Source: Megamerina dolium
Lineage: Eukaryota; Arthropoda; Insecta; Diptera; Megamerinidae
Direction of reading: 5' to 3'
NCBI GenBank assembly: GCA_963854835.1
Contig: OY978525.1
Span: 75,694,128 to 75,758,127 of the forward strand
Length of the DNA stretch: 64,000 bases
Positions within the stretch are counted from its first letter, which is position 1, and each line of letters begins with the position of its first letter. Shown here one piece after another: positions 11,541 to 22,101 of the stretch. The notes under the pieces were generated by a model. It did no database searches and was not told where the DNA came from. It saw only the letters and a program-made list of their open reading frames with translations. The translations under genes were made by a program, and so were the position numbers.

Positions 11541-11672
11541 GGAGAACCTGACGGCGCTTGGAATTTCTAACTGGCGCCAGCTAGCGAAGTACAGAGATGG
11601 CTGGCGAAGCATGTTATTTTCGGCCTAAATCGATATTCGGTTGTTATGGCCACATAAGAAGAAGAAGATATT
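11541..11672 (+). mobile_element. RTE-type LINE, 5'-truncated 3' end (left arm)
   Basis: The 130-bp stretch is the mirror of 35190-35308, where a longer copy with reverse transcriptase is present. It ends in AAGAAGAAG, the short simple tail typical of RTE-clade elements. Confidence 0.7.
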
Positions 11673-11688
11673 TATATATATGTAGATA

Positions 11689-11727
<39 letters not shown>

Positions 11728-11755
11728 ATGTATATATATATGTATATATACATAC

Positions 11756-11835
<80 letters not shown>

Positions 11836-11894
11836 GTGTGAGTGTGTATATATATATATATATATATCAATATTTTATATATGTATAAATATTA
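11673..11894. repeat. AT-rich microsatellite, left arm
   Basis: TA repeats with scattered G and C (tatatgtatg type). Mirrored at 34976-35185. No gene seen. Confidence 0.95.
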
Positions 11895-12245
11895 AAAAAA
11901 ATTAATATGTGGCACTTAAAGCCCCATTAGCCGAGCTTTTCTTCCATTACTGTTGTGCGTCTTAAATTTTGGACAGTATTAGAAGGGACGTTCTTATTTT
12001 AGCCGGTTCCGAAAGTCAGTACCCTTGTGACATCACTTTTTTTGAGCTTTGTCACAGAGTTCGTTTAGAAGCTTTTTCATGGGAAGTTGTTACAGTCGGA
12101 AGAATTGCCAATTGCTTGCCGACAGGTGGGTACTGTTCGAAAGAAAAATCTTTTCGATATTAAATTGTATGCATCAGCCGGGGATTGAACCACGACCTAC
12201 AGATCAGAAGGCCAAAGTACTAACCTCTGATCTACGGCACCCACT
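11895..12245 (-). mobile_element. tRNA-derived SINE, left arm copy
   Basis: Read on the minus strand the head (about 12245-12175) has a pol III A box like TAGATCAGAGGTTAGTA and B box GGTTCAATCCC. A 270-bp unique body and a tail ending ctttaagtgccacatatt follow. The A box carries a GATCAGAG variant compared with GCTCAGTG in the inner copies, and its mirror at 34629-34975 shares it, so the insertion predates the palindrome. Confidence 0.85.
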
Positions 12246-12535
<290 letters not shown>

Positions 12536-12813
12536 TGTGGCAACCCTGTCTTGCATTGAATTCATATTAAAACAATTTTGTAAAATATTGCACACATTGT
12601 GTAACTGATATAACCAAGAAAAAGAGGCGAGAAAACAATAACGAGACAGTTTGGACCGTCAGAAGCAACACATCGTAGTAGTAAAACTTAAAATCTTTGC
12701 AGTTTGTACTTAATAAATTTTTTTTTTATTGAAAGAGTACAAATTATTTTCTATTCATTTCATTGGTCTTTACCACGGGTTAGAAAAAGCAAGGGAAGAT
12801 ATAAAATTACCCA
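12536..12813 (+). repeat. LTR of CsRn1-like Ty3/gypsy remnant, left arm
   Basis: Begins TGTGGCAACCC and ends TTACCCA. It is followed at 12817 by TGATGACCCCGATGAGAT, close to the tRNA-Trp primer site (TGGTGACCCCGA...) that is a hallmark of the CsRn1 clade. The mirror copy is at 34064-34341. Confidence 0.65.
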
Positions 12814-12816
12814 ATC

Positions 12817-13678
12817 TGATGACCCCGATGAGATCCAGAACCGTACCAGATGCGGTTTGAGAGTTCCGTAACAGGAACCGTTACCTAATTAATTTTTCGT
12901 TTTTGTCGACAATTAATATCGAAGCCAATATGACAGTGGATCTACAGCAAAATACGCCGTCGTCGGCACTCGTAAGCTGAATCGCTCGTAAGCAACGTTG
13001 CAGTTGTATATGCTATGCTATGTGGTTTACGTCAGTGGAATTTTGGTTTCAGCATCGGGTATAACCGCCGATAGATAAAAAACCGCAACAGTATTGGCAG
13101 CATTAGATCCAAATGTAATCGCTCGACTATCAGCCGTAATTTCAAAGTTGCGCAAACTGACAGATGTGAGCACGTCAAGGCAAAAATCACTGAACATTTT
13201 GCCGACAGCGAGAACCGTGCATCAAAACAAGTTTTTATTCGAAAATGCTCACTAGTGCGCAATGTAAGTACAGTACGTACGATCGCGAGTTGGCCGCCAT
13301 GTACCAACGTGATTGTCATTTTCGCAACATGATCGAAGGCCATAGATGCTAAGTAGTAACAGATCATCGTCCATTAATATACGCTTTTCATCAGAAACTC
13401 GAGGAGGCTTCTACGCGTCGAGTACGTCAACTCGATTTCATCGGCCAGTTCACGACTGACATTCGATACATACCGGGCAAAGAAAACACAACAGCCGACA
13501 TATTACCTCGAATAAAAGCGGTTATTCACAATAACGATTAAATTAAAATTGCCATAGTTCAACGAAATTGTGCCGAACTTCTTAAACTCCTTAACGTTCT
13601 AAAACCTTTTTTTATTCTAAATAGCGATACACATCTCATATGTGATTCATCAAGCCCACACGTTGGAACGCGTGTTTT
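12817..13678 (+). pseudogene. CsRn1-like Ty3/gypsy pol remnant: RNase H (left arm)
   Basis: After the primer site comes about 240 bp of non-coding leader, and then the sequence enters the end of RT and RNase H directly. Gag, protease and most of RT are gone. Recognisable RNase H blocks are YSTYDRELAAM, VTDHRPLIYAF and the connection QLDFIGQFTTDIRYIPGKEN. Several stops break it. The left arm also lost about 25 bp after HQN that the right arm keeps. At 13679-13682 a TTAA marks the piggyBac insertion; integrase resumes at 15786. Confidence 0.72.
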
Positions 13679-13682
13679 TTAA

Positions 13683-15785
13683 CCCTTTCAGTCCCGAGAT
13701 GAATCCAGCGGCAGAATAATTTTTTTGAGAATTGATTCCTTCAATATGACTAAATATATGTAAAAAAATTACTTTCTAAATTTTCATCCCGTCCCACCTT
13801 GAATTTAGGGGATGTACAATATATTGTAAAACTGGACTGAATGGTTACAAAAGTAACTCCAAATCAGCATGAGAGAATGAAAGCAATAATTATGAATGAA
13901 ATATTACATTTAACGCTAAAGGCGAAAGTGAGCTGATTGCAGCTCTCATACCTACATCTGTTCGGCGTTTTGTCATCAGAAAAATAAGGAAGATGACTCA
14001 TTTGGTCGTAACGTACATACTTTGGAACTAAAACTCTCTTTCGTTTATCTGTTTGCTGCATTTGAGAACTTCCTGCACTATCTACTCTTGGTGGCCCGAC
14101 CAATCTCTTGGCTGTTGAGTCAAACAGGATCAAAGTCTTAGCCAGCTCGTTTTTGAAGATAAGATAAGATAAGTCCATTTCATCATTTGATGATATATCA
14201 ATAATGTTGCAATCATGCTTATAATCGTGCCAGGCGGAAATGATCGACATATCAAAAAAGTGCATGATCACTCGTAGAGTCCACTTTTTGAATTCAAGTA
14301 TAATCGATAATATTGCAGCATTTGGTCAAGAAGATCGACCTCACCCATGTTATTATTATAAACAGCAACTACTTCTGGACGATTCACATCTATATACTTC
14401 TAGTCCACTTTACAGTATCTTTTTACTATGTCTTTTTTTCCAACTGCAACATAATTTGAAGATAGGTGGACTGCCTTATTGTCGTACCATTTTGTTATGA
14501 CAACTTTTCCATTTCGGCATACAAGCTCTGTGGAAGTCCCACGCCCGTTTGTTTTCATATCGTTGTCTGCAGGTAAAGGCGGGTGGTTGAATCGATTGAC
14601 ACGAATCGTACCAGCACTGAGGATATGCCGATCATATAAAATTTCAAACAGCTGAAAAGTGGAAAAGTTTCGAAAAAGTTGTCGAAAATAGTTTATAAGA
14701 TCTCTCCTGTGGAATACGTTTGCATAAATATAGGACCACAGCAGCAGCAAATCCAAGTTATTCCAGGCTCTGTTCTGAAATCTCTATAGTTTTTCCTTGA
14801 TAGGCTATAAAATCATAAGGTCTTCCAAAAATACTCTTTGAAAAATACTGGTATGGCGACTTCAGAGGTTGTTGAACAAATTGAGGCTGCACAAAAGCCT
14901 TTGCAATGTTGTCTTCTGTAGTATGATATCTAACATGACGCCATTCGATGTCCTTCGACTTTGTATATTTGAAGTGCTCCTGCGGCTCTTGCTCATTACA
15001 TTTTATAGGTGGTTCCTGATTATGAACTTTGGATCGCAGTGCTCTCAGGAAAAGATGATTAGATGAATCAGAGACACTTGTTAGTTTTGATGCTGGCGAC
15101 GACACTTGTACATCCGTAGTTAAAGCGAGTATTTCAGATGACGATGTTGCAGCGCCAGAGGGAATAATTTTGTTCTTTAGAGCTTTTTTAAAATAGCGAC
15201 TGTCACCATTGCTTGCAGTTAGGCTATAGTAGTCGGCGAATGACTGGTTCATTTCTTCGTCCGTTGCGAAGGGATCTTCTTCCTCTGAAATCTCATCGAC
15301 ATCAAGGTTGTGACGTATGGCTTCAGATTCGACATCAAACTCGTTTTTCTGAACATTGCGGTACTCCCGGTCTTCAGCATCGTATATGTTTACCAATAAG
15401 TCATACCACTGCTCCTTGCTCAAAAATTTCCCTCCAAACGAAACCATATTACCAAGTACGCTGTTTTAACAAAATTAAAACTCAATCAAATCATGTACAA
15501 ACTAACTTAAATAAAAAAATTCGAGGAAAATATAAAAGCTAAACTGAAAATAGTAAGAATTGAAAAATGAAAAAATAACTGAAAATTTTTAATTTTAATT
15601 TGCTACTTCAGAAAGGCAAACATTTAACTGATTTTCAATACTACCACAGGTCAGTAAATATGTTTAGTCGATAACGAAGTGTATTTCAAACGAATCAAAA
15701 CAAACGCGTAATTCAAATTAGAAATCAGTTATTTTAAATATTTTTGGAATATGTGTACAATATATTGTACACCAGGACGTAAATG
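13683..15785 (-). mobile_element. piggyBac-like element, left arm (both ends, internal deletions)
   Basis: Both ends abut TTAA (13679-13682 and 15786-15789), the piggyBac target. Ends are related: CCCTTTCAGTCC at 13683 and CATTTACGTCC read inward from 15785. A palindromic TGTACAATATATTGTACA lies near each end (about 15753 and 13812). It interrupts the CsRn1-like remnant, whose RNase H and integrase lie on either side. Confidence 0.82.
13864..15447 (-). pseudogene. piggyBac-like transposase remnant, left arm
   Basis: Three blocks in order. The first, 15447-14758, is an acidic N-terminus ending with PYQYFSKSIF joined to GRPYDFIAYQGKT. The second, 14756-14400, includes LSAGTIRVNRF and KWYDNKAVHLSSN (a catalytic Asp region). 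The third, after a stop, is 14271 onward with the C-terminal part (SAWHDY). From the known family the piece between PYQYF and YDF-x-x-YQGK, which holds the first catalytic Asp, looks deleted. Stops separate the blocks. The left arm also lost about 110 bp near the C-terminus that the right arm retains. Not functional. Confidence 0.78.
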
Positions 15786-16656
15786 TTAAGGAATTTCGTA
15801 ATCAGATACTGACTAAAATACATTCATTGTCTAATCCAGGAGTACGAGCCATGGTTAAGCTAATGGCTAGTCGATTTGTTTGGCCAGGTGTTAGAAAGGA
15901 CGCATCCGCATTCTTTCGAAATTGTGAAGCATGCCAACGTTCGAAGATCCACCGAAACACCAAATCATATCTGGCAAGCTACGAACCTCTCAGCTAACGT
16001 TTCTCACACATCAATATCGATATCGTCGATCCCTTTCTATTGTGCGTAGGACAACGATAATGTTTGGTCATCATCGACAGGTTCACTCGGTGGACAGAAG
16101 CCGTACCACTTCCAGAAATATCATCTGAATCAGTTGTAATAACCATTTTAACACACTGGATTTCCAGATTTGGCGTTCCAGCATGAATTTCATCGGACCG
16201 AGAGAGACAGTTCAAATCCGCCGTATTTTCGAATTAATTACCATGATTGGAGCAACTCATTTATGGAAAGATGGCATATAACTTTCAAAGCAGCTATCTT
16301 GAGCCACGAACTGGCAAAATGGGTACATCACTTACCAACGATACTCCTCAGCATAAGGGTCATTTCAAACATGACAGAAGCATCCCTGCTATTCTCGTAT
16401 ACGATTCGACGTTAAGAATTCCAGGCGAATTTTTCAATTTTCAACTGTACACGACAGCCAACCAGTGAAACGGTGTTACATTTTGGATCAGCAATGATGA
16501 TGGTCCATATTCCGTCACCAAGAGAGATTGAAAATTTTTCACTGTCCCAATACGAGGGCATCGATCGATTCAAACGTGCCTATTCAGCAATTTCAGATTT
16601 GGAAAATCACAATTCTCTACAATCTTCTCTACAAGTATCGACAAAACCCACTCGTA
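15786..16656 (+). pseudogene. CsRn1-like integrase remnant, left arm
   Basis: Continues the remnant interrupted by piggyBac. The zinc-binding region reads HSLSNPGVRAMVKLM ... CEACQRSK, then core fragments [20 protein letters not shown] and [10 protein letters not shown] appear in shifting frames with stops. It ends in an (AT)n tract at 16657, so the element's 3' LTR is missing. Confidence 0.7.
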
Positions 16657-16805
<149 letters not shown>

Positions 16806-16809
<4 letters not shown>

Positions 16810-17154
16810 GGGTAATCATGCTCTCCATACTCTCATACTTTCACGCTCTTCACACTCTCTACGTTGTATACTTTGTTTGCATATTGACATATTTCAATAT
16901 ATTTAATCATTTCTTTTTACTCTCTGCTTGTTATGTTATAGAGAAATTTGGTATAAACTGTATATCAATATATAACTGTAGAACATAATTTCATACGTAT
17001 GTACTAGCTTTTATCTAAATATACTTAAGTTAGATCAATTAATCTGCTACACACCGTGGACGTGGACGAACATCATTTTATAAATTAATCCTCAATATTA
17101 TTATATTATTTCACATGAACAATAAACTGAACTTAAACTGAAATCAAGTCAACA
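16806..17154 (+). repeat. 5' LTR of young Ty3/gypsy element
   Basis: Starts TGTGGGGTAATC, ends AAGTCAACA. Identical by eye to 21434-21782. Confidence 0.9.
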
Positions 17155-17156
17155 TT

Positions 17157-17174
17157 TGGGGGCTCAACCGGGAT
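17157..17174 (+). promoter_or_regulatory. Primer-binding site, tRNA-Pro-like
   Basis: TGGGGGCTCAACCGGGAT lies two bases after the 5' LTR. It differs at two positions from the tRNA-Pro primer site known from gammaretroviruses, so tRNA-Pro is a reasonable guess for the primer. Confidence 0.55.
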
Positions 17175-17366
17175 TAAACGAAGAATCAAGGATTGATTAA
17201 GTAACGAAGAATTGAAACTGAAGGAGAAAAAACATTAAACGTGGTTGGAAGTGAGCCGTTGATTCGAAGTACCGTTAACCCCGTTAGACGAAGTACCGTT
17301 TATTGTACAGTAATTGCAAACATAAAGTGAAGTATTTACCGATTTTTGCAACACTAACATTTTTTT

Positions 17367-18128
17367 TTGTTGGTCATGGCTGGAAGAAGAAAGCAAAACA
17401 GGCAAAATAGCAATTCGATGGTGGATTTCGGTGATGCTATTGGATCGTCGACGCGATCACTTAATTTCGCTGATCAAAATGAACAGTCTGTTAAACTGAA
17501 TTTTGTAGATTTTGAGAATATATTGCGCAAATTTTCCGGTGATGGTACAATGAATGTTATGAAGTGGCTTTCTGAGTTTGAGCAATATGCGCATACTTTT
17601 CATTGGAATGATTTACAAAAATTTGTCTTCTGTAAACGTTCATTAACAGGAGCAGCAAAAGTGTTTGTTGATTGCGATTCAAAAGCACTTAATTATCGAA
17701 ATTTAAAAGACGATCTTGTGCAAGAATTTCAGCCTAAAGTAAGTAGTGCCAGCATTCACAATAAATTGAGAGAGCGGAAAAAGAGAGTAGAAGAAACGTT
17801 ACGAGAATATTTGTATCATATGATTGATATCGCAGCACAAGCTGATGTGGATGAATTGTCGATTATAGGTTATGTTGTTGAAGGCATAACAGACTACGCT
17901 AGTAACAAGAGTGTGCTATATGAAGCTAGAACAATTAAAGATCTTAAAGAGAAGTTTGATATATACGAAAAGATTCTTAATGGCAAGAGTAAATACACGA
18001 ATGCCAGAGTCGTTGAAATGGATAAGCGAGGGGGTAATGATATACTAAAGAAGAATGAAAAAAGAGTAAAGAGATTTTGTTTTAATTGTGGGTCACCAGA
18101 CCATGAGTTTCACTCTTGCCCGCAGTAA
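17367..18128 (+). CDS. gag: Gag of young Ty3/gypsy element (253 aa to stop)
   Basis: Retrotransposon capsid with the usual helical gag core (KWLSEFEQYAHTFHW, a retrotrans_gag-like block) and one CCHC zinc knuckle, CFNCGSPDHEFHSC, at the end. A TAA at 18126-18128 stops it. The same frame goes on with a second knuckle, CFGCNQYGHKKNDC, and pol. The start is the Met at 17367; a basic stretch follows. The stop could be a nonsense mutation or a programmed readthrough point. Confidence 0.82.
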   Translation: MLVMAGRRKQNRQNSNSMVDFGDAIGSSTRSLNFADQNEQSVKLNFVDFENILRKFSGDGTMNVMKWLSEFEQYAHTFHWNDLQKFVFCKRSLTGAAKVFVDCDSKALNYRNLKDDLVQEFQPKVSSASIHNKLRERKKRVEETLREYLYHMIDIAAQADVDELSIIGYVVEGITDYASNKSVLYEARTIKDLKEKFDIYEKILNGKSKYTNARVVEMDKRGGNDILKKNEKRVKRFCFNCGSPDHEFHSCPQ

Positions 18129-21100
18129 GGAAGAGGTCCTAAATGTTTTGGGTGCAACCAGTATGGACATAAGAAGAACGATTGTCCAAGCGAAGCGTTA
18201 GCAGCAAAATCGTCTCATGTAATAATAAAAAACGGTATGTACGTTCCATGTAAAATTAACAATTATTTGCTGGAGAGTTTAGTAGACACAGGAAGTGACA
18301 TTTGTGTTATCAAGGAGTGCCATTTAAAGTCTATTAGTCCGAAATATTATTGCAGAGATTCTCGATTGTCGGTAGCAGGCTTAGGAGCAAACGTCAAGAC
18401 TAATGGTTCCTGTATAGCTAATATTGAAATATCTGGGGAAATATTTGAAAATATCGAAATTCACGCTGTTAACAATAATTTTATGCGACCAGATATAGTA
18501 ATTGGAATGAACTTATTACAGTCGGCTATAGTCCAGATAGAGGAAGGAAAAGTACGTATTAGCAAGGGCCCATCCACGAGGAACAGAAGTGATGAGGGAG
18601 AAATAGAAGAAATCGTCAAGATATGTTTTCTAGCGGATATTGCCCTTGACGAAGTTAACGAAACTCGTTCAATATTTCCTGATTTATCCCACCTAAAAGA
18701 AAAAGAAACTAAGGAAAAGGTATTCACACTAATCGAAAATTATATTCCCGAAACTCCTGTAGAATCACCAATCCACATGAAGATCGTAACTACAGATGAA
18801 ATGCCGATTTACAGACCACCGAGGAGATTTCCACCGAAGGAACAAAAGATAATTGAAGACCAAATCAACGAATGGATGAATCAAGGTATTATTCGTGAAA
18901 GCAGTTCAGACTACGCTAGCCAGGTCGTATTAGTGAAGAAGAAAGATGGAAGCCATAGGTTGTGTATCGATTATAGAAACATAAACAAGAAAATTCATAA
19001 GGACAGGTACCCGTTGCCTAATATCGAAGACCAAATAGATAAACTTCAGAGCTCTAGGTATTTTACGACACTCGATCTTGAAAATGGGTTTTTCCATGTA
19101 ATGGTGGATGAAGATAGTAAAAAGTATACTTCCTTTGTGACCAGTAACGGCCAATATGAGTTTAATAAGGTTCCATTTGGACTTTGTAATTCACCGTCAG
19201 TATTTCAAAAGTATGTTAATTACATTCTGAAAAATTTGATTAGCGAGGGCATCGTTATAATATATTTAGATGATATTGTGATTCCATCAGCAACATTAGA
19301 GGAAGGAATTGATCGATTTAAACGATTTCTAAATATAGCAGCCACAAATGGGTTAAAAATTAAATGGAAAAAATGTCAGATATTGAAGGAAGAAATAGAA
19401 TACTTAGGCTATCACATTAATAATGGCTTTATATATCCATCAACAACGAAGACTAAGGCAATCATAAATTTCCCTATTCCAAAGACTGTGAAGCAGCTAC
19501 AAAGCTTTCTAGGTTTGGCTAGTTATTTCAGAAAGTTCATTCGAAATTTCTCTATTATAGCCAGACCCCTCAGCGACCTGTTGAAAAAAGATATACGTTT
19601 CAGATTAGAAGAGAAACAGCTCATAGCCATCAATGCAATTAAAGCAATACTTACCTCGAAACCAATTTTAAAAATTTTTGAATATGGAGCCGAAACGGAA
19701 TTACATACAGATGCGTCTAAAGAAGGTTATGGTGCAATATTGCTGCAAAGAAGCTCTGATGATAACGCATTACATCCTGTACATTTCATGAGCAAAAAGA
19801 CTACTGATGCAGAGAAACGATATTGCAGCTACGAATTAGAAGTGTTGGCTGTAATAGAAGCTGTTAAACGATTAAGAATATACTTACTGGGACAACGATT
19901 CAAGCTCGTGACCGATTGTAGAGCGTTTGAATGTACATTAAAAAAAAAGGACTTAACTACACGGGTTGCAAGATGGGCATTGCTATTGGAAGAATTCGAT
20001 TATACTGTCGAACATAGAGCAGGGACGCAAATGAAACATGTTGATGCCCTAAGTCGTAATCCTGTTAGTATGTGCGTAACCAACAACAACAACAACTTTT
20101 TAAAACGCCTGAAAGAAGCCCAGGAGAAAGATGAACGAATACGTGCTATAATTGAGATATTACAGAATAAACCTTATCAAGACTATACAATGCATAATGA
20201 AATTCTTAGCAAACATATTAATAATAAATTATTGTTTGTAGTTCCAGATTCGATGATTACAGGAATAATCAGAGATGTCCATGAAAGAGGCCATTTTCAC
20301 ATAAAGAAGATGAAGGAAATTCTGGAAAAGGAATTTTTCATACAAAATATACAAAAGCGAATAGAACATCACATAAGAGGTTGTGTGAAGTGTATCCTAG
20401 CCGAGAGAAAAACCGGAAAAGCCGAATGCTTCCTTCAACCAATCCCTAAGGGCGACCAGCCATTGCAGACGTTTCATGTTGATCACCTTGGTCCTATGCA
20501 AAGTACTAGAAAACATTACAGGTATATCTTTGCTGTTATAGATGGGTTTACTAAATACTCCTGGCTATTTCCTACGAAAACGGTGAACACGGAGGAAGTA
20601 ATACAAAAGATGGAAAGTATAGCAGAATCGTTTGGATACCCTCGAAGAATTATTGCAGATCACGGTGGAGCATTTACTTCTAATAATTTCCAAAATTATT
20701 GTAAAGAACGTGAAATCAAACTAATTTTCGTTACTGTAGGGGTTCCAAGGGGAAATGGACAAATTGAGAGACTTCATTCTACCGTAATTGCCGCATTGAC
20801 TAAATTATCGCTGGATGACCCTGAGAAATGGTTCCGTTTTGTTAAGCCTCTCCAACAAATTTTGAATTCAACATACCACAGAGCGATACAAACTACACCA
20901 TTTAATCTATTAGTCGGAATAGAGATGCGAACTAAAAATAACGTCAATATTATGGAAATAATTGAAGAAGAATGGAGAAAACAGTTCCAGGACGGAAGAC
21001 GAGAAATAAGAGAACAGGCTAAAAGAGATATAATAGCAATACAAGCTGAAAATAAAAGATACTACGACAAGAAGAGAAAGGAATCTAGAAAATACAATAT

Positions 21101-21419
21101 CGGAGATTTGGTCGCAATTGAGAGAGTACAATTTGGAACTGGTTTAAAAATTCGACCTAAATTTTTAGGCCCATATCGTATCACAGCTATAAAAGCGTTT
21201 GACCGCTACAACGTTAAGAAAGAAGGCAACCATGAAGGACCGAATGTTACAGAGAGCAGTGCAGACAAGATGAAATATTGGCCGGAGAACGAAATTCAGA
21301 ATACGATATCAGATGAAGAAGACGATATGAATATAATTAGTAACCAAGAAAATGCATTACACACCCATGAAGACAAAAATGAAAAAATTTTTGAAGTATC
21401 ATCAGAGTCTGATGAGTAG
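18129..21419 (+). CDS. pol: Pol of young Ty3/gypsy element: protease, RT, RNase H, integrase
   Basis: Same frame as gag, open for about 1,096 codons after the TAA; the first Met is at 18237. The order is second zinc knuckle, protease (LVDTGSDICVI), RT (LDLENGFFHV, YLDDIVI), RNase H (TDASKEGYGAIL, VTDCRAF, HVDALSR) and integrase. The integrase has a zinc region (HERGHFH ... GCVKC), the DDE core (FHVDHLGPM, IADHGGAFTS, NGQIERLHS) and a basic C-terminal domain (GDLVAIERVQFG). All catalytic residues I can check are present. It ends at 21419 close to the 3' LTR. No chromodomain or env. Confidence 0.88.
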   Translation, partial: GRGPKCFGCNQYGHKKNDCPSEALAAKSSHVIIKNGMYVPCKINNYLLESLVDTGSDICVIKECHLKSISPKYYCRDSRLSVAGLGANVKTNGSCIANIEISGEIFENIEIHAVNNNFMRPDIVIGMNLLQSAIVQIEEGKVRISKGPSTRNRSDEGEIEEIVKICFLADIALDEVNETRSIFPDLSHLKEKETKEKVFTLIENYIPETPVESPIHMKIVTTDEMPIYRPPRRFPPKEQKIIEDQINEWMNQGIIRESSSDYASQVVLVKKKDGSHRLCIDYRNINKKIHKDRYPLPNIEDQIDKLQSSRYFTTLDLENGFFHVMVDEDSKKYTSFVTSNGQYEFNKVPFGLCNSPSVFQKYVNYILKNLISEGIVIIYLDDIVIPSATLEEGIDRFKRFLNIAATNGLKIKWKKCQILKEEIEYLGYHINNGFIYPSTTKTKAIINFPIPKTVKQLQSFLGLASYFRKFIRNFSIIARPLSDLLKKDIRFRLEEKQLIAINAIKAILTSKPILKIFEYGAETELHTDASKEGYGAILLQRSSDDNALHPVHFMSKKTTDAEKRYCSYELEVLAVIEAVKRLRIYLLGQRFKLVTDCRAFECTLKKKDLTTRVARWALLLEEFDYTVEHRAGTQMKHVDALSRNPVSMCVTNNNNNFLKRLKEAQEKDERIRAIIEILQNKPYQDYTMHNEILSKHINNKLLFVVPDSMITGIIRDVHERGHFHIKKMKEILEKEFFIQNIQKRIEHHIRGCVKCILAERKTGKAECFLQPIPKGDQPLQTFHVDHLGPMQSTRKHYRYIFAVIDGFTKYSWLFPTKTVNTEEVIQKMESIAESFGYPRRIIADHGGAFTSNNFQNYCKEREIKLIFVTVGVPRGNGQIERLHSTVIAALTKLSLDDPEKWFRFVKPLQQILNSTYHRAIQTTPFNLLVGIEMRTKNNVNIMEIIEEEWRKQFQDGRREIREQAKRDIIAIQAENKRYYDKKRKESRKYNIGDLVAIERVQFGTGLKIRPKFLGPYRITAIKAFDRYNVKKEGNHEGPNVTESSADKMKYWPENEIQNTISDEEDDMNIISNQENALHTHEDKNEKIFEVSSESDE

Positions 21420-21433
21420 TCAGGAAGGCCGAG

Positions 21434-21782
21434 TGTGGGGTAATCATGCTCTCCATACTCTCATACTTTCACGCTCTTCACACTCTCTACGTTGTATACT
21501 TTGTTTGCATATTGACATATTTCAATATATTTAATCATTTCTTTTTACTCTCTGCTTGTTATGTTATAGAGAAATTTGGTATAAACTGTATATCAATATA
21601 TAACTGTAGAACATAATTTCATACGTATGTACTAGCTTTTATCTAAATATACTTAAGTTAGATCAATTAATCTGCTACACACCGTGGACGTGGACGAACA
21701 TCATTTTATAAATTAATCCTCAATATTATTATATTATTTCACATGAACAATAAACTGAACTTAAACTGAAATCAAGTCAACA
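21434..21782 (+). repeat. 3' LTR of young Ty3/gypsy element
   Basis: 349 bp, same sequence as the 5' LTR. Preceded by the purine-rich stretch AGGAAGGCCGAG, the likely plus-strand primer. Confidence 0.9.
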
Positions 21783-21812
21783 TATATATATATGTATATA
21801 TATATGTATATA

Positions 21813-22072
21813 TATAAATAGAGCCAGTGTTGAGAAGTGAGAATCAATCGAATTCCGAACGTGACTATACAGAGGCAAAAGTTGCTAGTACATTAAAGTG
21901 TTATTGTAAATAGTTGATTATAAACAGAGTTAATTGTAAATAGTGTTTATTAAATAACTTGTTGCTGTATATAGTTGTATAAAATAAGTGTTGCAATTAT
22001 TATTAACAGAATCCAGTGATCGAACAAGGTAATTCAAATAGAATTAAACGCTCACAGAATAAAAACGTAACA
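21813..22072 (+). repeat. 5' LTR (truncated), left arm element
   Basis: Matches the 3' LTR from the tataaatagagccag block to the GTAACA end. The first ~175 bp of the LTR are replaced by TA repeats next to the young Ty3/gypsy insertion. Confidence 0.82.
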
Positions 22073-22101
22073 ATTGGTGTCAGAAGTGGGATTTTGTAAA
22101 G

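Larger units (their letters stand above)
16806..21782 (+). mobile_element. Young Ty3/gypsy retrotransposon, left arm only (4.98 kb)
   Basis: Two 349-bp LTRs (16806-17154 and 21434-21782), TG...CA, identical by my reading. A primer site (TGGGGGCTCAACCGGGAT) sits at 17157, and gag and pol are one frame from 17367 to 21419. A purine-rich stretch lies just before the 3' LTR. The flanks are TA repeats, so the 4-bp target duplication is ambiguous. It is absent from the mirror position in the right arm, so it inserted after the duplication. There is no envelope ORF. Confidence 0.92.

Noticed and set aside
17367..21419. Domesticated gag-pol host gene
   Set aside because: It is flanked by identical LTRs, primer site and purine tract and absent from the mirror arm, so it is a recent retrotransposon.
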